NCBI GenBank assembly: GCA_936432065.2
Contig: OW386290.2
Location: forward strand, 142,983,677 to 143,047,676
Reading direction: 5' to 3'
Origin: Rutpela maculata
Lineage: Eukaryota > Arthropoda > Insecta > Coleoptera > Cerambycidae
DNA: 64,000 nucleotides
The position numbers were made by a program, and so were the translations under genes. The number at the start of each line of letters is the position of its first letter. Within the stretch, counting starts at the first letter, position 1. Of this stretch, positions 24,618 through 37,089 are shown piece by piece. The notes beneath the pieces were generated by a model, which had not been told where the DNA came from, made no database searches, and saw only the letters and a program-made list of their open reading frames with translations.

Positions 24618-25984
24618 TCTCCTTTACTTGACTGAATTTTATAGGTTTCCTAGTTAGCCCGTCGGGCAGAGCGCGAAAAGCCTTCTCTTTCTTGACCTAC
24701 CCAATACTGAAGTATAACCAGATGGGACCTTCACTACTTATTAAAGCATGTTATTTTACATAGGAAATCAAAATTGACGACACTCTCCATTGGTCGAGAC
24801 CGAAGATACAGTGCGTGTAATTTCCCGTTAGGCATGTACATCCACGTAGCGCGATATATTTGACAACATAGCTGCAGTAAATTCCTCCGTCGAGAGGAGC
24901 ATTTCAGTCTGTTATTTCATTTCAGCCAGCTGGCACGCGCGATGTTGTAATTTTACTCCCTATGCCTAGCGTTCGGCTACACACACGGTATAAGAAAAAA
25001 ACTAAAAAAAAAAGAAATTTAGAAATTTAAGATTTAATCAAATATAACTTTAGAACTAAAACAGGTAAAAATACAATTTTTTTTTGGTTTTGACAAATAA
25101 TCATTGCTTTTTAATTTGAAGTATAATTTATTGCAATAATTAAAAAATTAACATAAAAAAACTAGCAAAATTCAAAAAGATACACAAATCAGCAACATTT
25201 TTCTAATTCTTAACTCGCCATAACTCGCTTATATAACCTGGTATTCAATTTTTTCTTTCACCAAAAACTGACAAATTTAATAGTCTTCATTTTGTCTCGA
25301 TTAATGCTGGATCTAATTTTTTAACTAAAAGCGCTACAGTCCTTGAAACACAACGAAGCACAGTACGGCGACGAAGACGCGAGGCTTCCTTTCCCGCCCC
25401 CGCTACTTTCTCGGCCCATCAAGAAACGTATCGGCTGCTGGCCTCATTATTGTCTGGATAAATATTAATAAGTATATACTATTTTACTTACATGTAGGCT
25501 ATTACAGTTTATGTATATTGTAGATTCATTTTTATCAATGGAGAAAAACTACATGTTTGTTTTACGAAACTGCTGAAAGCAGTGAAAATCTAATGGTAAA
25601 AAACCAACTGTTACTGGCATCAGGTCTATTATTAATTGTGCAAATGAAAGAAAATATGCAATTTCATTAAAATTTGTATAAAACAAAGTGGTGGCACTTA
25701 TTTGCACACCCTTCGATACCGATTTCATTATTCTTGTCTGACATCTTTTTGTAATAAATAACATTAGCAAAGATAATACGTATTGTCTCTGATGTTAGTA
25801 ACGCGATAAAAAAATGCAAGTGAGCCTTCATGTAGTTATAATAAAGAAAAAAATCAGTTTAAAATAAAATGGCATTGTCTGATTTGTGGAAAATCCAGAA
25901 AAATTAAGAATAAATTAAGAACATCTTTAAGTACCAGTTTGTACAGGAACGGGTGCGGAAACTAGAAAAAAATATATATTAAAG

Positions 25985-26610
25985 CTGCAGTGTCGCATTG
26001 TGATACAGAAATACAAGGCAGGTTACACATTTATTCAGATTTATTTGGGCTAATGGAAATTATCATAAAATTTATTATGCAAAATATATTAGCAAAAAAA
26101 ATTAAATGTGTACAAACTAAACAACTGAAAGAAAAAAATGAATTTAAAGTAGCGTTAAATATTTTATTTAAGGAGGTTTATCTTGCTGTTTTGCAAAAAA
26201 GAATTCTTAACTCTAATATTTCTAAAAACACGCCTTAATGATATTTTTGAAGAAAAGACGGAAGAAAAATTAGATTATTACAGCAGTGGGGAAATATAAG
26301 AAAGAGATTAGAAAAGCATTTAAGCAACCAAAGTGTTTTGTGAACACAAAGAAAATACAACAACAGTTCATTCAAGTGATAATAAAGCTAAAAGGATTTT
26401 TGTTGTCAGTCACAAGTGAATCAGGCGAAGAAAATTTGGTTCATGAGAATGAATTGACAATTCCTGATAAAGCTGCCGGTATCTTAAGAGAAGCTATAGC
26501 TGGATGTTTTAAAACTATAAAAAAAACACCGACTACTAATCTGAATGAACATAAATGTATAAACAAGAAGTTTCAGATTTGTTATAAACATTTATGTCGT
26601 GGATACTAAA
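25985..26610 (+). pseudogene. Decayed transposon gene, part 1
   Basis: Open stretches at 25990-26238 and 26286-26609 are in different frames and look like the two sides of a frameshift. The composition is charged (Lys/Glu/Asn-rich) and I recognise no domain. Placement between the long inverted repeats suggests a transposon-encoded protein. Confidence 0.4.
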
Positions 26611-26732
26611 TACTGTCAGGACAGACAAATTTGATTTAAACGTTATTTCTATAGTAATGGAATTTATATTAATACTTATGGAAAAAAAACAATCAGCTTA
26701 GGCCATTTTTTTAATCATTTACATATCACTAC

Positions 26733-27212
26733 ATGTGTTTCGTGCCGTCAGAAGAAAAAGAACTTAATGATATGCTTTATTCTTTTGGCTATGGTTATTC
26801 CTACGATGAAATACGTACATTTTTAACGTCTTTAGCTAGTCACGTATTAGTAAAAACTGGTGACGACATTTTTATACCACCTGGAGTTTCTCCAGTAAGT
26901 TCTGAAGAAAACAATTACATTTATCGCAGTGATAATTTTGATCGAAACGAAGACAGGCTGGCTAGATGGTAAAAATCCCACTAGGAATAGTATTATTTAA
27001 AAAAAAGAACAGCCTATTTACACAAGCTTATTTAGATTTTAACCATGAAAACAAAAATATAGTTATGTACAAAAATCCAACTAATCGTTCAGAGCCTCTA
27101 CGAGTTAGTGAAAGCATGGCAAATAATTGTTTTGATTATGTGGTTACCTCTGACGTTTTATGGAAAATATTAAAATATACGAAGCAAAGTAAAAACTTTA
27201 CTAGCTGGCATG
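26733..27212 (+). pseudogene. Decayed transposon gene, part 2 (SYDEIRTFLTSLA / DNFDRNED)
   Basis: Reads FGYGYSYDEIRTFLTSLASHV, an IPPGVSPV segment and DNFDRNEDRL before a frame change near 26970, then continues in another frame to about 27210. The SYDEvR..LTS.A and DNFD.NED.L blocks are, from memory, shared by a widespread uncharacterised arthropod protein family that behaves like transposon cargo. Its 3' end is cut by family-T copy E. Confidence 0.5.
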
Positions 27213-27901
27213 ATTTTACTTCCACATCCAGTGGAAGTATAGTAACGACAAAAAAATTTTTAAAAATTTTTATTGCTCAAATAGGCTTAGAATGTCATGA
27301 AACGTCGAGATTTCAAGTTTGAGCGAAAAAAAAAATTTCTGTCTGTCTGTAACTTTTTTGTGCGCACGTTTACTCTGGAAACGTTTGATATTGATATTGA
27401 CTTGAAATTTGGTACACATATGTACTTTAACAAGATCTAGAACTAGATTATATTTTCATCTTGTTCCGTCGAAGGGTAGGGGGGTAAATTTGGAGTAAAT
27501 AGGTAAATCAAGCAGATAAGAGTTCATAAAATTGATATTTAGTATAGACAAGAGAAGCTAAGGTCTCAAAAAAAATTTTGGCATTAGCTACCCCCATTAC
27601 CACCTCAACCCCATTATTAAAGGGGATGAAAAAAAATGTGATTTAGTGTGTGTACAAGAACCAGAAACCTCAAAATATTTTTTTACTTTATCCACCAACC
27701 ACTCCCACCCCCTGTCACCACCCCCACCCCACTACCGATGTGGGGTATCGTTTTATGGGTTTTTGGGATAGAGGATTTCAAATATTATATTATTAAAGTT
27801 CCATAAACAATTATTTCCAGATACAAAATTTTTTCGTTGTGTGACTTGGAGAGAAAATCCGGATATGGAAGTAAGTAGTGATTCCTTGGGCAGCGGTTTT
27901 T
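27213..27901 (+). repeat. Family-T repeat, copy E
   Basis: A full-length copy (~689 bp), with TTTTACTTCCACATCCAG at the left and TTGGGCAGCGGTTTTT at the right. The right terminal motif is slightly duplicated (GGAAGTAAGTAGTGATT). It is inserted in the decayed transposon gene. Confidence 0.8.
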
Positions 27902-28705
27902 ACAATGATATATCTGAAAATCAGTTATATCTGTCTGATACCTTCCTATTATTTTCACTTTATTAATGCACCACCCGCGTAGTACGACACCATATATAGC
28001 AGATTATTACAACTACTATCATATTATTCAATTTGATTTGTTAATTTTATCGTCTTACTATAAAGGAAGATAATTCTAAAGCTTTTGTTACGGCCGCTGA
28101 TTGTAGCCTTGCGCGATTTATGGTGAACGCGGGATGTACCGGGAACGAGTGGGGAAGCCTCGCGACTCCGTCGCCGTAGCGCGCTTCGTTGTGTTTAAAA
28201 GGCTGTACCGCTTTTATTTACAGAGCTAGACAAAGCATTAATTGAGACAAAATGAAGTCTATGAAATTTGGCAGTTTTTGGTGAATAAAACATTCGAATA
28301 GCTCAATACATAAGCGAGTTACAATATGTTAGACCTTTCAAAAAAATTGACAATTTGTGTACCATCTAAATCAACGTCAATTTTTTAATGTTAAAGTTAT
28401 TATTTTTGTAATAAATTATACATTAAATTAAAGAGAATCGTTTGTACTATAAAACTAAAAAAAATATATAATTTTATCTTTTTTCGTTTGAAAGTTATTC
28501 GTGGTTGAATTTGAATTTTGTTATTTTCATTTTTTTTTTGTTTTTTTCTTGTAACTTCAGTCTCGACCAATGGAGAGTGTCGTCAAAAGTGATTTCCTAT
28601 GTAAAAAAAACCTGCTGAATAAAATGAAATAGGTTTTATTTGGTTATACCTCGGTATTGGGTTAGTGAACGATAGAGCCAGCCATCCGACGTACTAAGTG
28701 GTCTT

Positions 28706-30454
28706 TAAGTACGTCGCCAAGCCCCTGAATTTCCTTACTACATTTTTTACATATTGCACAGCATCCAGATTTGCCCACAACTTTTTTTTGACAAAATGTT
28801 GTCAAACACTATCTTCCTTCCCGCCCCGACTAGACATTTATTTTTAATATACGTCGCGCGGCAACGTTCAGTCAGTACTAAATATTAAATAAAGTCGAAA
28901 AGCTTTTCCTTTTATGGCAATTTTCAGTTTTAACATAATTATGTACCTATAGAGACTTTTTTTATTACTTATTAAGACAATTCAGAACGGAAAGTTAAGG
29001 AAGTCAAATGCTCCAACGTTTTTATTTAATTTTTTTGAAATCATGATTTTTTAAAACAAATCAGCGACTTTTGATTTTTTTTAAACCGTGATTTTTACAA
29101 ATGCTGCTCAGCGGAGTGTGCATAATAGTAATGATGATGGTTTAATTCATCTGAATATTTAAAACGTTTTAAATAGTTCTTCCTTTCAATGGGACAAAAA
29201 CCCACCTAAAAATATGTTGGTCTTCTATATCCAGTACAAAAATCCTAATTTTCTGATAGCGGTCATGTTAAATTCTCTAAAATTAACGCCGGCCGTATAT
29301 ATAACTCAAATTTGACAGGGTATTGGCACCAAAATACGTTTGTCCTGAATTTTCCTGCGCTGTTCGTCGGTGTATAATTAACTCTCAACGTATAAAACAT
29401 TTCAAGAGAAGGTACGCGAAAACGCCGAAGCGAATTCCTGCAACAGTACATCTAATTCATCAAAGTTTTTAGTAAAAGCGAGTTGCCCATAATAGTAGAG
29501 TGCTTACGGCTCCGTAAAACGCTGGAAAGTTCCGTAGGAAGAGTAAAATGATTGGCAAATTTTAACGTTCGGCACTTGTTCCGGGTTGAACGTCATACCT
29601 GTTGGTGCGGTGTATTATAGATCTATTGTCACCTAACATCAACAAAAACAAACATGAAACAATGCAAACTGGGTTACAAAAATTGCATTGCGCCTTGGAA
29701 TTGTTAGAACATATAATAGCAAAGTAATAAACTAACAATGTCTCTAAACAATCTTAAAAATCGAAAAGTTTTCCTCCAAAGACGTTACGTCCTACCAGAT
29801 AAAATTTTGGAAACTACGCTAAAAAATTAGAACATTTTTCATGTGTCGCTCGAAAACATGTCGTTCGATAGCCCGAATTTTGGAAAGTATCGAAATTTTA
29901 CTGAACATGTCTTTAAGATAATTTTTTTATTCTTTTTGTGATTCGATTGGTATCTCCACTCTAACCACTGAATATAATTGCGATTAAACATACATAAGGG
30001 ATGTGTCCCTACTTGCCATGTCTGGTATGCAGAACTGATTTGTTTCACACATAATCAGTTGGGCATTTTACAAATCGCTATACAACTGAATTTTTGATTA
30101 ATATATATTCGCATTATTTGAATTCTTACCTTATATCCTGACTAATTATCTTTAACATTTCGTACATATCTGTGTTGGATCGAAACTAAGTTCCAGGACT
30201 TCATATCGTCCCTCACATCTGTTCAGGATGTTGATTACAACATAGAAACCAACGAGCTACTTATATTTTTATAGCATTCTAGTTTTTTGCTTGCACTACC
30301 TTACTAACTTAAGTGTACACATTTTGTATTAACTACAGTAATTATAATTGTATATTTTACCATCAATATCAAGTCGATATTCTTATTTATCTTTATGTTT
30401 TTTTACCGTTTGGCTATTGTCTCGGTTATCTTTGTGTTCTTTTGACTTTTAGTA
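28706..30454. other. Unassigned region
   Basis: AT-rich. Short open frames at 29263-29451 and 29839-30048 have no recognisable domain. No repeats with partners elsewhere in the window. Confidence 0.3.
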
Positions 30455-31890
30455 CAGGAAAACTTTACTACTAACTCGAAAAAAATTTGTGCAGACCTTA
30501 AACTGTGGTTATAGGTTCAAAATAGGCCAAAGTTCACGAAATAAAAAAGTTTAGGAGTTTTACGGATCCGCGGGAACCTAAAATCGATTTTTCTCTATTT
30601 TCTTGGGAAATGTGTCAGTTACAAAATTATCTTTAATTTGGTGTAAATTAAAGATCAATTTCGTTTTCTTCTGATTTTTTTAGAGTTAATAGTTTCGGAG
30701 ATCTGGAAGTCTAAAAGTGGCGTCCGAACTTTTATAAGACGAAGTATTTAGTTTAAATGTTAAATATCTCAGAAACTATGGCACTTGGGAAAAAAACGCT
30801 AGTAACCAAAATAAAAAACTATTAATTAGGCTTTCAAATGATTTTTTTCCTATTTTTATAGCATAAAAAACAAAGAAGTTATGACAAACACAATATACTT
30901 TTTCACATTATTTTTTTAACAAAAACGTCGCAATTTTGTTATTGTAAGTAATCAGTAATAAAAAAAATATATTTCCATATACTGTTGTTCGTTAATATAT
31001 AGTTTGACCTAGACGCTCAAAAAAATTGCATTTTAAACTGTAAAGGGATTTTAGAAAAAACGTAACATTGTTGTTTCTCTGCAAATATCTCAATAAATAT
31101 TAGTTTAAGAGAAAATATGGTGGAGATCAAAAATGAAGCTTATAAACTAAGAATAAATTTATTTTGTTTACATATTTGTGTAGGGTTGATTGTTTCGGAG
31201 ATATTTAATTTTATAGATGGCATCCGACCGTTTTTAGGATGAAGTATTTAGTTTAAAATATTGATATCTTAGAAACCGTGACACTTCCATCAAAAGTTCT
31301 GAGAAACAAAATTAAAGATAATTAATCACCCTTTAATGATCACCCAAAAATGATTTTTTGTTTCTTTCAACATCACAAAAAATAAAGAAGTTATGGCCGA
31401 TTCAATGTGCGTTCTCACATTTTTGTCAACAAAATAAGACATTTTGTTATTGTAACTGCTCAGTAATTAAGTTTTTTTCAAAAATGCTGTTTTTCGTTAA
31501 TATAAGTATTACCTAGATGCTCAATTTATTTTGTCCCTTTAAAACACTTGTTTTAGAAAAAAATTCCATCTGGACGTATTTTGGTTAATTATTGCTATAA
31601 AATTAATTTAAAAACACCAAATTAAGATAATTTGCCAGAAATAACTTTTTATTTGAACTACTTCTTTGTAAATGCCGTATTTCCCGAGAAAATGAAGATA
31701 AATAGATTCTTTTTGTTAAAAATACTCCTTTTTACCCCCTATAGGTTCCCGCGGATCCGTAAAATTCCAAAACTTTTTTGTTTCGTGAACTTTGGCCTAT
31801 TTTAAACTTATAAGTTTAAAGTCTGCGCAAATTTTTTTCGAGTTACAGTGATTTGTTTCGATCTTTCCCTGTACTATTACCTAATAAGTC
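30455..31890. mobile_element. Noncoding inverted-repeat element, copy 1
   Basis: Ends are inverted copies of about 130 bp (30476-30610 and 31735-31870) sharing GGCCAAAGTTCACGAAA and TACGGATCCGCGGGAACCTA-type blocks. The interior repeats the motif AAATATCTCAGAAAC several times. The same interior organisation occurs in the element at 60835-62285. No coding capacity. Confidence 0.65.
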
Positions 31891-32166
31891 TGGCGCCCCA
31901 GCTTTTGTATTTTTGCACAATTTTATAGAAAAAAAAAACATATTCAACTAACCTAACTACTATTAGCCTGGTTGTCTACAGCCCTTACCTACGCTCTCGC
32001 CTTCTAAAATACTGGCTAGTCGAGGCCTGGTTTACTTCGAGCTGGACCTGCCTAATTAACATCTCTGGTCACCCCCATGATAAATTTTATTTCTGATATT
32101 CTTTTTTGTACGTTAACTTTCATTATATTTAATAAACTGTCAATTTATACTCTTTATCTAACCCCG

Positions 32167-32227
32167 TTATGAAAAGTCATATGTTAAATGCATTTTTGAC
32201 GTTACGAAACGTCACATTTTTCATAAC
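32167..32227. repeat. Small MITE, GTTATGAAAA type
   Basis: 61 bp bounded by GTTATGAAAA...TTTTTCATAAC. It shares termini with the larger copy at 32772-32883. Confidence 0.5.
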
Positions 32228-32339
32228 TGTCATTTTCATTACATAACTAGTTATGTAAAAAAAAATTTTACGTAACTGATTATTGAACCTATTTGTTGAA
32301 ACCAATTTTTCTATATACTCTTCATAACCTGCTTTTTGA

Positions 32340-32490
32340 TTTTGATTTGATTTTGGAAGAGCGGGTGTACTACTGTACCACCGAACTTCGCCCTTTCATT
32401 TGTGTTTGTTTAATTTTTTTTTTCTTGTTTATTGTACTTTAATTTGTATACACAATGAATAAAGGCATTTATTATTATTATTATTATTTA
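32340..32490 (+). repeat. LINE 3' tail remnant
   Basis: AATGAATAAAGGCATTTATTATTATTATT at 32454-32485 is the typical AATAAA plus (TTA)n tail of Jockey/CR1-type LINEs. Little or no coding sequence precedes it. Confidence 0.45.
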
Positions 32491-32771
32491 CTGCTAAAGC
32501 CGATTGTTTTAAGTAAATCAGATGAAATATCCATCAATTCAATCAATTTCAACTTAATTTTCTTCAAAAAATTCAGCAGATTGACAATGACAAGTAAAGT
32601 TTGTTTATGCAAACGTCAATCCGTACTAACGCTCAGGTAAAGCGATAAACACAGAATTTATTTGTACGGCTTCAAGCGGTAGCTATGATGGGAACCGTAA
32701 AATAGTATTCAAAATAAATTGTCATTTCTTTTCTAATTTAGAGTGGGATTAGATAATTTTGTACTTAACAT

Positions 32772-32883
32772 GTTATGAAAACAGTAATTTTACTTGACTC
32801 ATGTAATTTGCAAAACTCGCTCGCTTCGCTCGCTCGTTTTGACAAATATTACATTCGTCATGTAAAATTACTCTTTTCATAAC
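32772..32883. repeat. MITE, GTTATGAAAA type, with TCGC mirror repeat
   Basis: About 40-bp inverted repeats (GTTATGAAAACAGTAATTTTAC...GTAAAATTACTCTTTTCATAAC) enclose a mirror-symmetric CTCGC/CGCTC tract at 32816-32836. Confidence 0.6.
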
Positions 32884-33764
32884 TGGTTACGTAAATAACT
32901 ATTACATTACTAGATAACAACTCCTCTCGAAAAAAATGTTACCATTAATACTCAAAGCTGCTACATACGATAAATAATGGCTTAAAAACGATGATTCAAG
33001 ACGTAAAATTGACACCACGTTATTTACAACCACCCAACACGTCGAAGAGCATCCTTTTACGAAAAACTCCACTCCCATATGCAAGGCATGGGTTGACCAG
33101 AGCCTTCTTGATCCGCGACGTTACAACACGGCGTGCGTATGTGTAAATTCGATAGGCGCCATGTTTGCTACAGCCTACAGCCTCAGTCAGACAAGTGAGC
33201 ATCGCAAGCTGCTTATTTCGTTATCCGACTCCAAGGTTTTTAATAATTATAGACCAGGCGAACCACAAATGCTATTAAGTATTTCCCAATACTTCATTTT
33301 AGTCGTGATGGTCCCCCTTTAATAATAATAATAATCCATCGATGTATTTTTTATTATTTTTAGTATTGGCGATTCGGAGAATTTTTCTCACAGATATTGT
33401 CTTTTTTTATGTATAGTTTATGTTAAAATCGAGGTTAAAATTGTATCCCAAGTATTAGATGGAATAAATTCCTCAGTAAATGAAGTATTCTGCAAATTAT
33501 AGGTTCCAGATATCTTGAAAATAATATCGTGCACACGTATTAAATTACAGTTTCAGGTTTTGTTTTTGTGTATAACTTGGGTACCACGGATCTACTTAAT
33601 AAATTCCAACTTTTTTACTAAGAGACTATGCTGAAATTTTGCAAAATTTATCTGCTATTTACCTGCCTTTCTTTGGCACGTTCTAAATTAATATGGATAT
33701 GAAAATTTGTGGAAGGTTTAGCTGATTTTTCTCCGTGAATTCTCCATGCTTAGATTTAATCCAG
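32884..33764. other. Unassigned region
   Basis: A less AT-rich patch at 33000-33240 has overlapping short minus-strand frames that I do not recognise. An (AAT)n run is at 33321-33334. Confidence 0.3.
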
Positions 33765-34359
33765 TCAACGGAGCACTAAAATGACCAAAATCTCTAATTT
33801 GAGTGCTAATGAATGGATTTTGATGAAACCTTGAGCAATCTGTTTGTAATAACGTTAATAAAAAAGTTGAAAAAATATTAAGGTAGGAAATGATCGGAAG
33901 GGGTAGAAAACACCCTTTTTATCACGGGTTTCGTAACTTGTAGAATTACGTCAAAAATGAAAAAAAAAAAAAACAAACAATATATTTACCTTTTTTTGGC
34001 CCAAAATAAGATTGTTTTACTCTATTTCGAAAAATGAGATATATGGCCACTCGAAAATTCCTAAAAGTGAGGGAGGGGAAATGTAAAAGTTGAAAAAAAA
34101 ATCTGAAAAAATTCAGGTGAATCGAAATACAAGACTTTTTTTATTTGCAACTTTTTTGTAAAGTTCGTTTTCGTTTTCGAGTCTTGCCGGAAAAACATGA
34201 AAAACTACCGTCTTCTTTGAAATTATAGCGCTTTAAAAATATGTAAATTAATTTTTTTTTAAAATTCAGACGTATGCATTGAGGCTTTCTAAATATTTTT
34301 TCTGTAACTTGCTAATTTTCCGAGTTACAGAATAAATAGTACTAAGGTGGAGTGGGGTA

Positions 34360-36107
34360 GATTGTAGATTGTTTAAGGGGGTCGCTTGGCCCTGGGTTGG
34401 CCTTTCTTCACCTCGACCTAAAAGATCTTTTGTGAATTACCCTGCATCTAGTTGTTACCCAGGATTCCAAGACTTTTTGCAAAGCTTGCGATTTTCCTGG
34501 GGGCTAATTTCCCTATGTCTTCAGGCGTTAATTCCGCCTGTTCTAGGTACTTTAGCCTAATGCGGATTAACACCTTGCATTCACAAAGTATATGTTCCGC
34601 AGTTTCGGTTGCAGCTTCACAGTATCTGCATTTGTCATTTTCTGCCATGCCCATGTTCTTGAGATGGTATCTCAAGGGGCAATGGCCAGTTAGAAGGCCT
34701 GTGATCAGCCTTAAATCGGACTTTTCCAGTTCGAGAAGCCTTGTGGCATTCTTTGTAGAATAGGTTATAAACCTTTTTGCTTGTCTTTGTCCTGGAGTGT
34801 TCCTCCAGTAGGACTCTTTTTGTTCCTTTTCCCATTTTAGGACCTCCTCCGTTATGTGTCCCCTGGATAGGCCACAGAACGGTTCGGGTCCAAAAAACGG
34901 GGCTTCAGCCCCTTTTCTTGCGAGGCTATCAGCTAATTCATTGCCTTCTATCCCCTCATGCCCTGGCACCCACATCAAGGTAACCTTGTTGTTTTTTGCC
35001 AGTTGCTTCAGGGATTGTCTGCATTCCCAGGCAATTTTTGACTCAAAGGTATATGACCTGAGAGCCTTTAATGCTGCCTGACTATCTGAAAGTATATAGA
35101 TCTTTGCCCTTCGAGTGCCTCTATTTAGGCATTCCTGGGCGCATAGATCTATAGCATAAATTTCTGCTTGGAAGATGGTTGGGGTGTTACCAAGGGCTTT
35201 AGATAGCCTGCATTTAGGCCCTGCTACGCCCACACCAACCCCTTCATCCATCTTGGATCCGTCTGTGTACCAGACGTGTGACTCTTTCTCCAACCGCAAT
35301 GCTCCGGCCCTGCCCGCCTGACGGCTTTCAATCAGCACATCGAACGGGCAGTCAAAGTCATATTTGATTGGCATTGAGTCAGTGGGTTTGGTCATGGATT
35401 CGAATTGGATTAACTCCAGAATCCTTAAGTGACCAACCAGGTCGCCTGGTCTGAATTTAAGTGCTTGATGCAGCCTTAAGGCACTAAGTGCTGCCTCCTT
35501 CCTCACATGCAAATGCAGAGGAAGTAAGTCCAGCATTGCCTCCATAGCTGCTGTGGGACACGAGCGCATTGCTCCTGTAGTCCCTAGACAGGCAAGGCGT
35601 TGCAATTTCTGCAACTTTCCTTGTGCTACTTTTTCTTCTGTTTTTGGCCACCATATGCATGATGCTTAGGTAACCATAGGTCTCACAACCGATAGGTATG
35701 ACCAATGTATCATTTTCGGCTTCAGACCCCAAGTCTTACCAAACAGCCTACGTCACGTCCAAATGGCCGTTGTTGCCTTGGTAAGTGTCCTTTCTAAATG
35801 TGAGTTCCAGGTGAGTTTTTGGTCCAGAATTACTCCTAGATACTTGACCTCACTGGAAAAGGTCAGTACTGTTCCATTCAACATAGGAGCTCTCAAGTTG
35901 AGTTTTCTCCTTTTGGTGAATGGAACAATAACTGTTTTGCTCGGATTGACACTAAGACCCTCTGACGAGCAATTTGCATGTGGTTTGAGATCATAACCTC
36001 ATGCCTGCCCCTGACAGTAACGACCAGGTCATCAGCGTAACCCTGAACGTTGAAGCCATAATTGCTCAGCTTATGGAGGAGATCGTCGACCACCATTGAC
36101 CACAGCA
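34360..36107 (-). pseudogene. 5'-truncated LINE with RT C-terminus and RNase H
   Basis: It is flanked by a 10-bp duplication GAGTGGGGTA (34350-34359 and 36108-36117), so it inserted by target-primed reverse transcription and lost its 5' end. On the minus strand it begins inside the RT at VVDDLLHKLSNYGFNVQGYADDLVV (catalytic YADD intact). It suffers frameshifts between about 35900 and 35600, and then has a 388-codon open frame (35614-34448). In that frame RNase H residues are D118 (YTDGSK), E151, D177 (LSDSQA) and D229 (GNELADS), followed by a CCHC-like cluster C329, C332, H341, C344/C346. An RNase H domain after RT points to the I/LOA-like LINE groups. Confidence 0.85.
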
Positions 36108-36610
36108 GAGTGGGGTAAGTGGGGACTAAAAATTTAAAAGGTTGACTTTGAAGTCACGTAACTTTATGGAAAATTGAGATACATTGGTGTGCTTTGAACA
36201 AGAAATAGTATGTTATACTCACAAAATACCCATATATTATTTTTGTTAATTCAACGGTGTTCTAAAAAATAAAAAAATCAGTTCTGTAAGTTCACCTGTA
36301 GTACCCACTTGCCCCGGTGACTGGGGCAAGTGGGTTTTTCATCTCTACTTTTCATATGAATAGTTATATTCTCAATTGGGGCAAGTGGATTAATCTGCAC
36401 GATTTTAGCTACAAAACGTTTTTTTCAAATCTAAAATATTCCCAAAATTATGGGAGTTTCGAACTCAAGTTAAGTTAAGGTATTTTTCTGGAGTAAAATA
36501 TTAAAATGCTATTAAACAGAAACGAAATGATTTAAATTAAAGTTTTGTACAAAGAAAAAGTTCATTGGGCACGTTTAGGGAATGCAACCGCTGAGAATAA
36601 TCACTCAACC

Positions 36611-37089
36611 TGATAGTCCACAGTACATCGCCCTTTTTTTTTTTAATGATTAGTAACAGGCTGAATTTTCGTGAGTAGCTTCGTTTTGACGAGGCGCCCA
36701 ACTTTTCTCTCTGCGAAAATTCTCGGTAGTGGTAGCTAATAGCAAAAATTATTTTTTCTATTTCACACGAATTAGACAATTCGACAACCTGTCAAATTAT
36801 GTTGTTGTGGACAAACACGAGGCTTATTATAATTAACTCTCGCAAACGTAACCAAGGCAATCGAAAAACAAACTCTTTAACGAATGAAAAATATATTGCC
36901 AAAATAATTTGACAGATTGTCGAATTGTCTAATTCGTGTGAAATAGAAAAAATAATTTTTGCTATTAGCTACCACTACCGAGAATTTTCGCAGAGAGAAA
37001 AGTTGGGCGTCTCGTCAAAACGAAGCTACTCACGAAAATTCAGCCTGTTACTAATCACTGAAAAAAAAAGGCGATGTACTGTGGACTAT
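36611..37089. repeat. Long near-perfect hairpin
   Basis: Arms 36611-36800 and 36902-37089 are almost perfect inverted copies with a ~100-bp loop. Each arm can be read as the same 44-residue peptide, which is a by-product of symmetry and not evidence of a gene. Lies in the GGGGCAAGTGGG element. Confidence 0.85.

Larger units (their letters stand above)
24655..28705. mobile_element. DNA transposon with long inverted repeats, decayed
   Basis: Left (about 24655-25455) and right (about 28085-28705) arms are inverted copies. Shared blocks include CGACACTCTCCATTGGTCGAG, ACATAGGAAATCA, CATTTTGTCTC and the CGAAG/GCGAGGCTTCC region. The left arm has an extra ~100 bp near 24830-24950. The interior carries two decayed coding stretches and family-T copy E. 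The superfamily cannot be told from sequence alone. Confidence 0.65.

Noticed and set aside
32816..32836. Regulatory site in the TCGC mirror repeat
   Set aside because: Mirror-symmetric low-complexity tract inside a MITE; similar tracts are common, and no function can be inferred.
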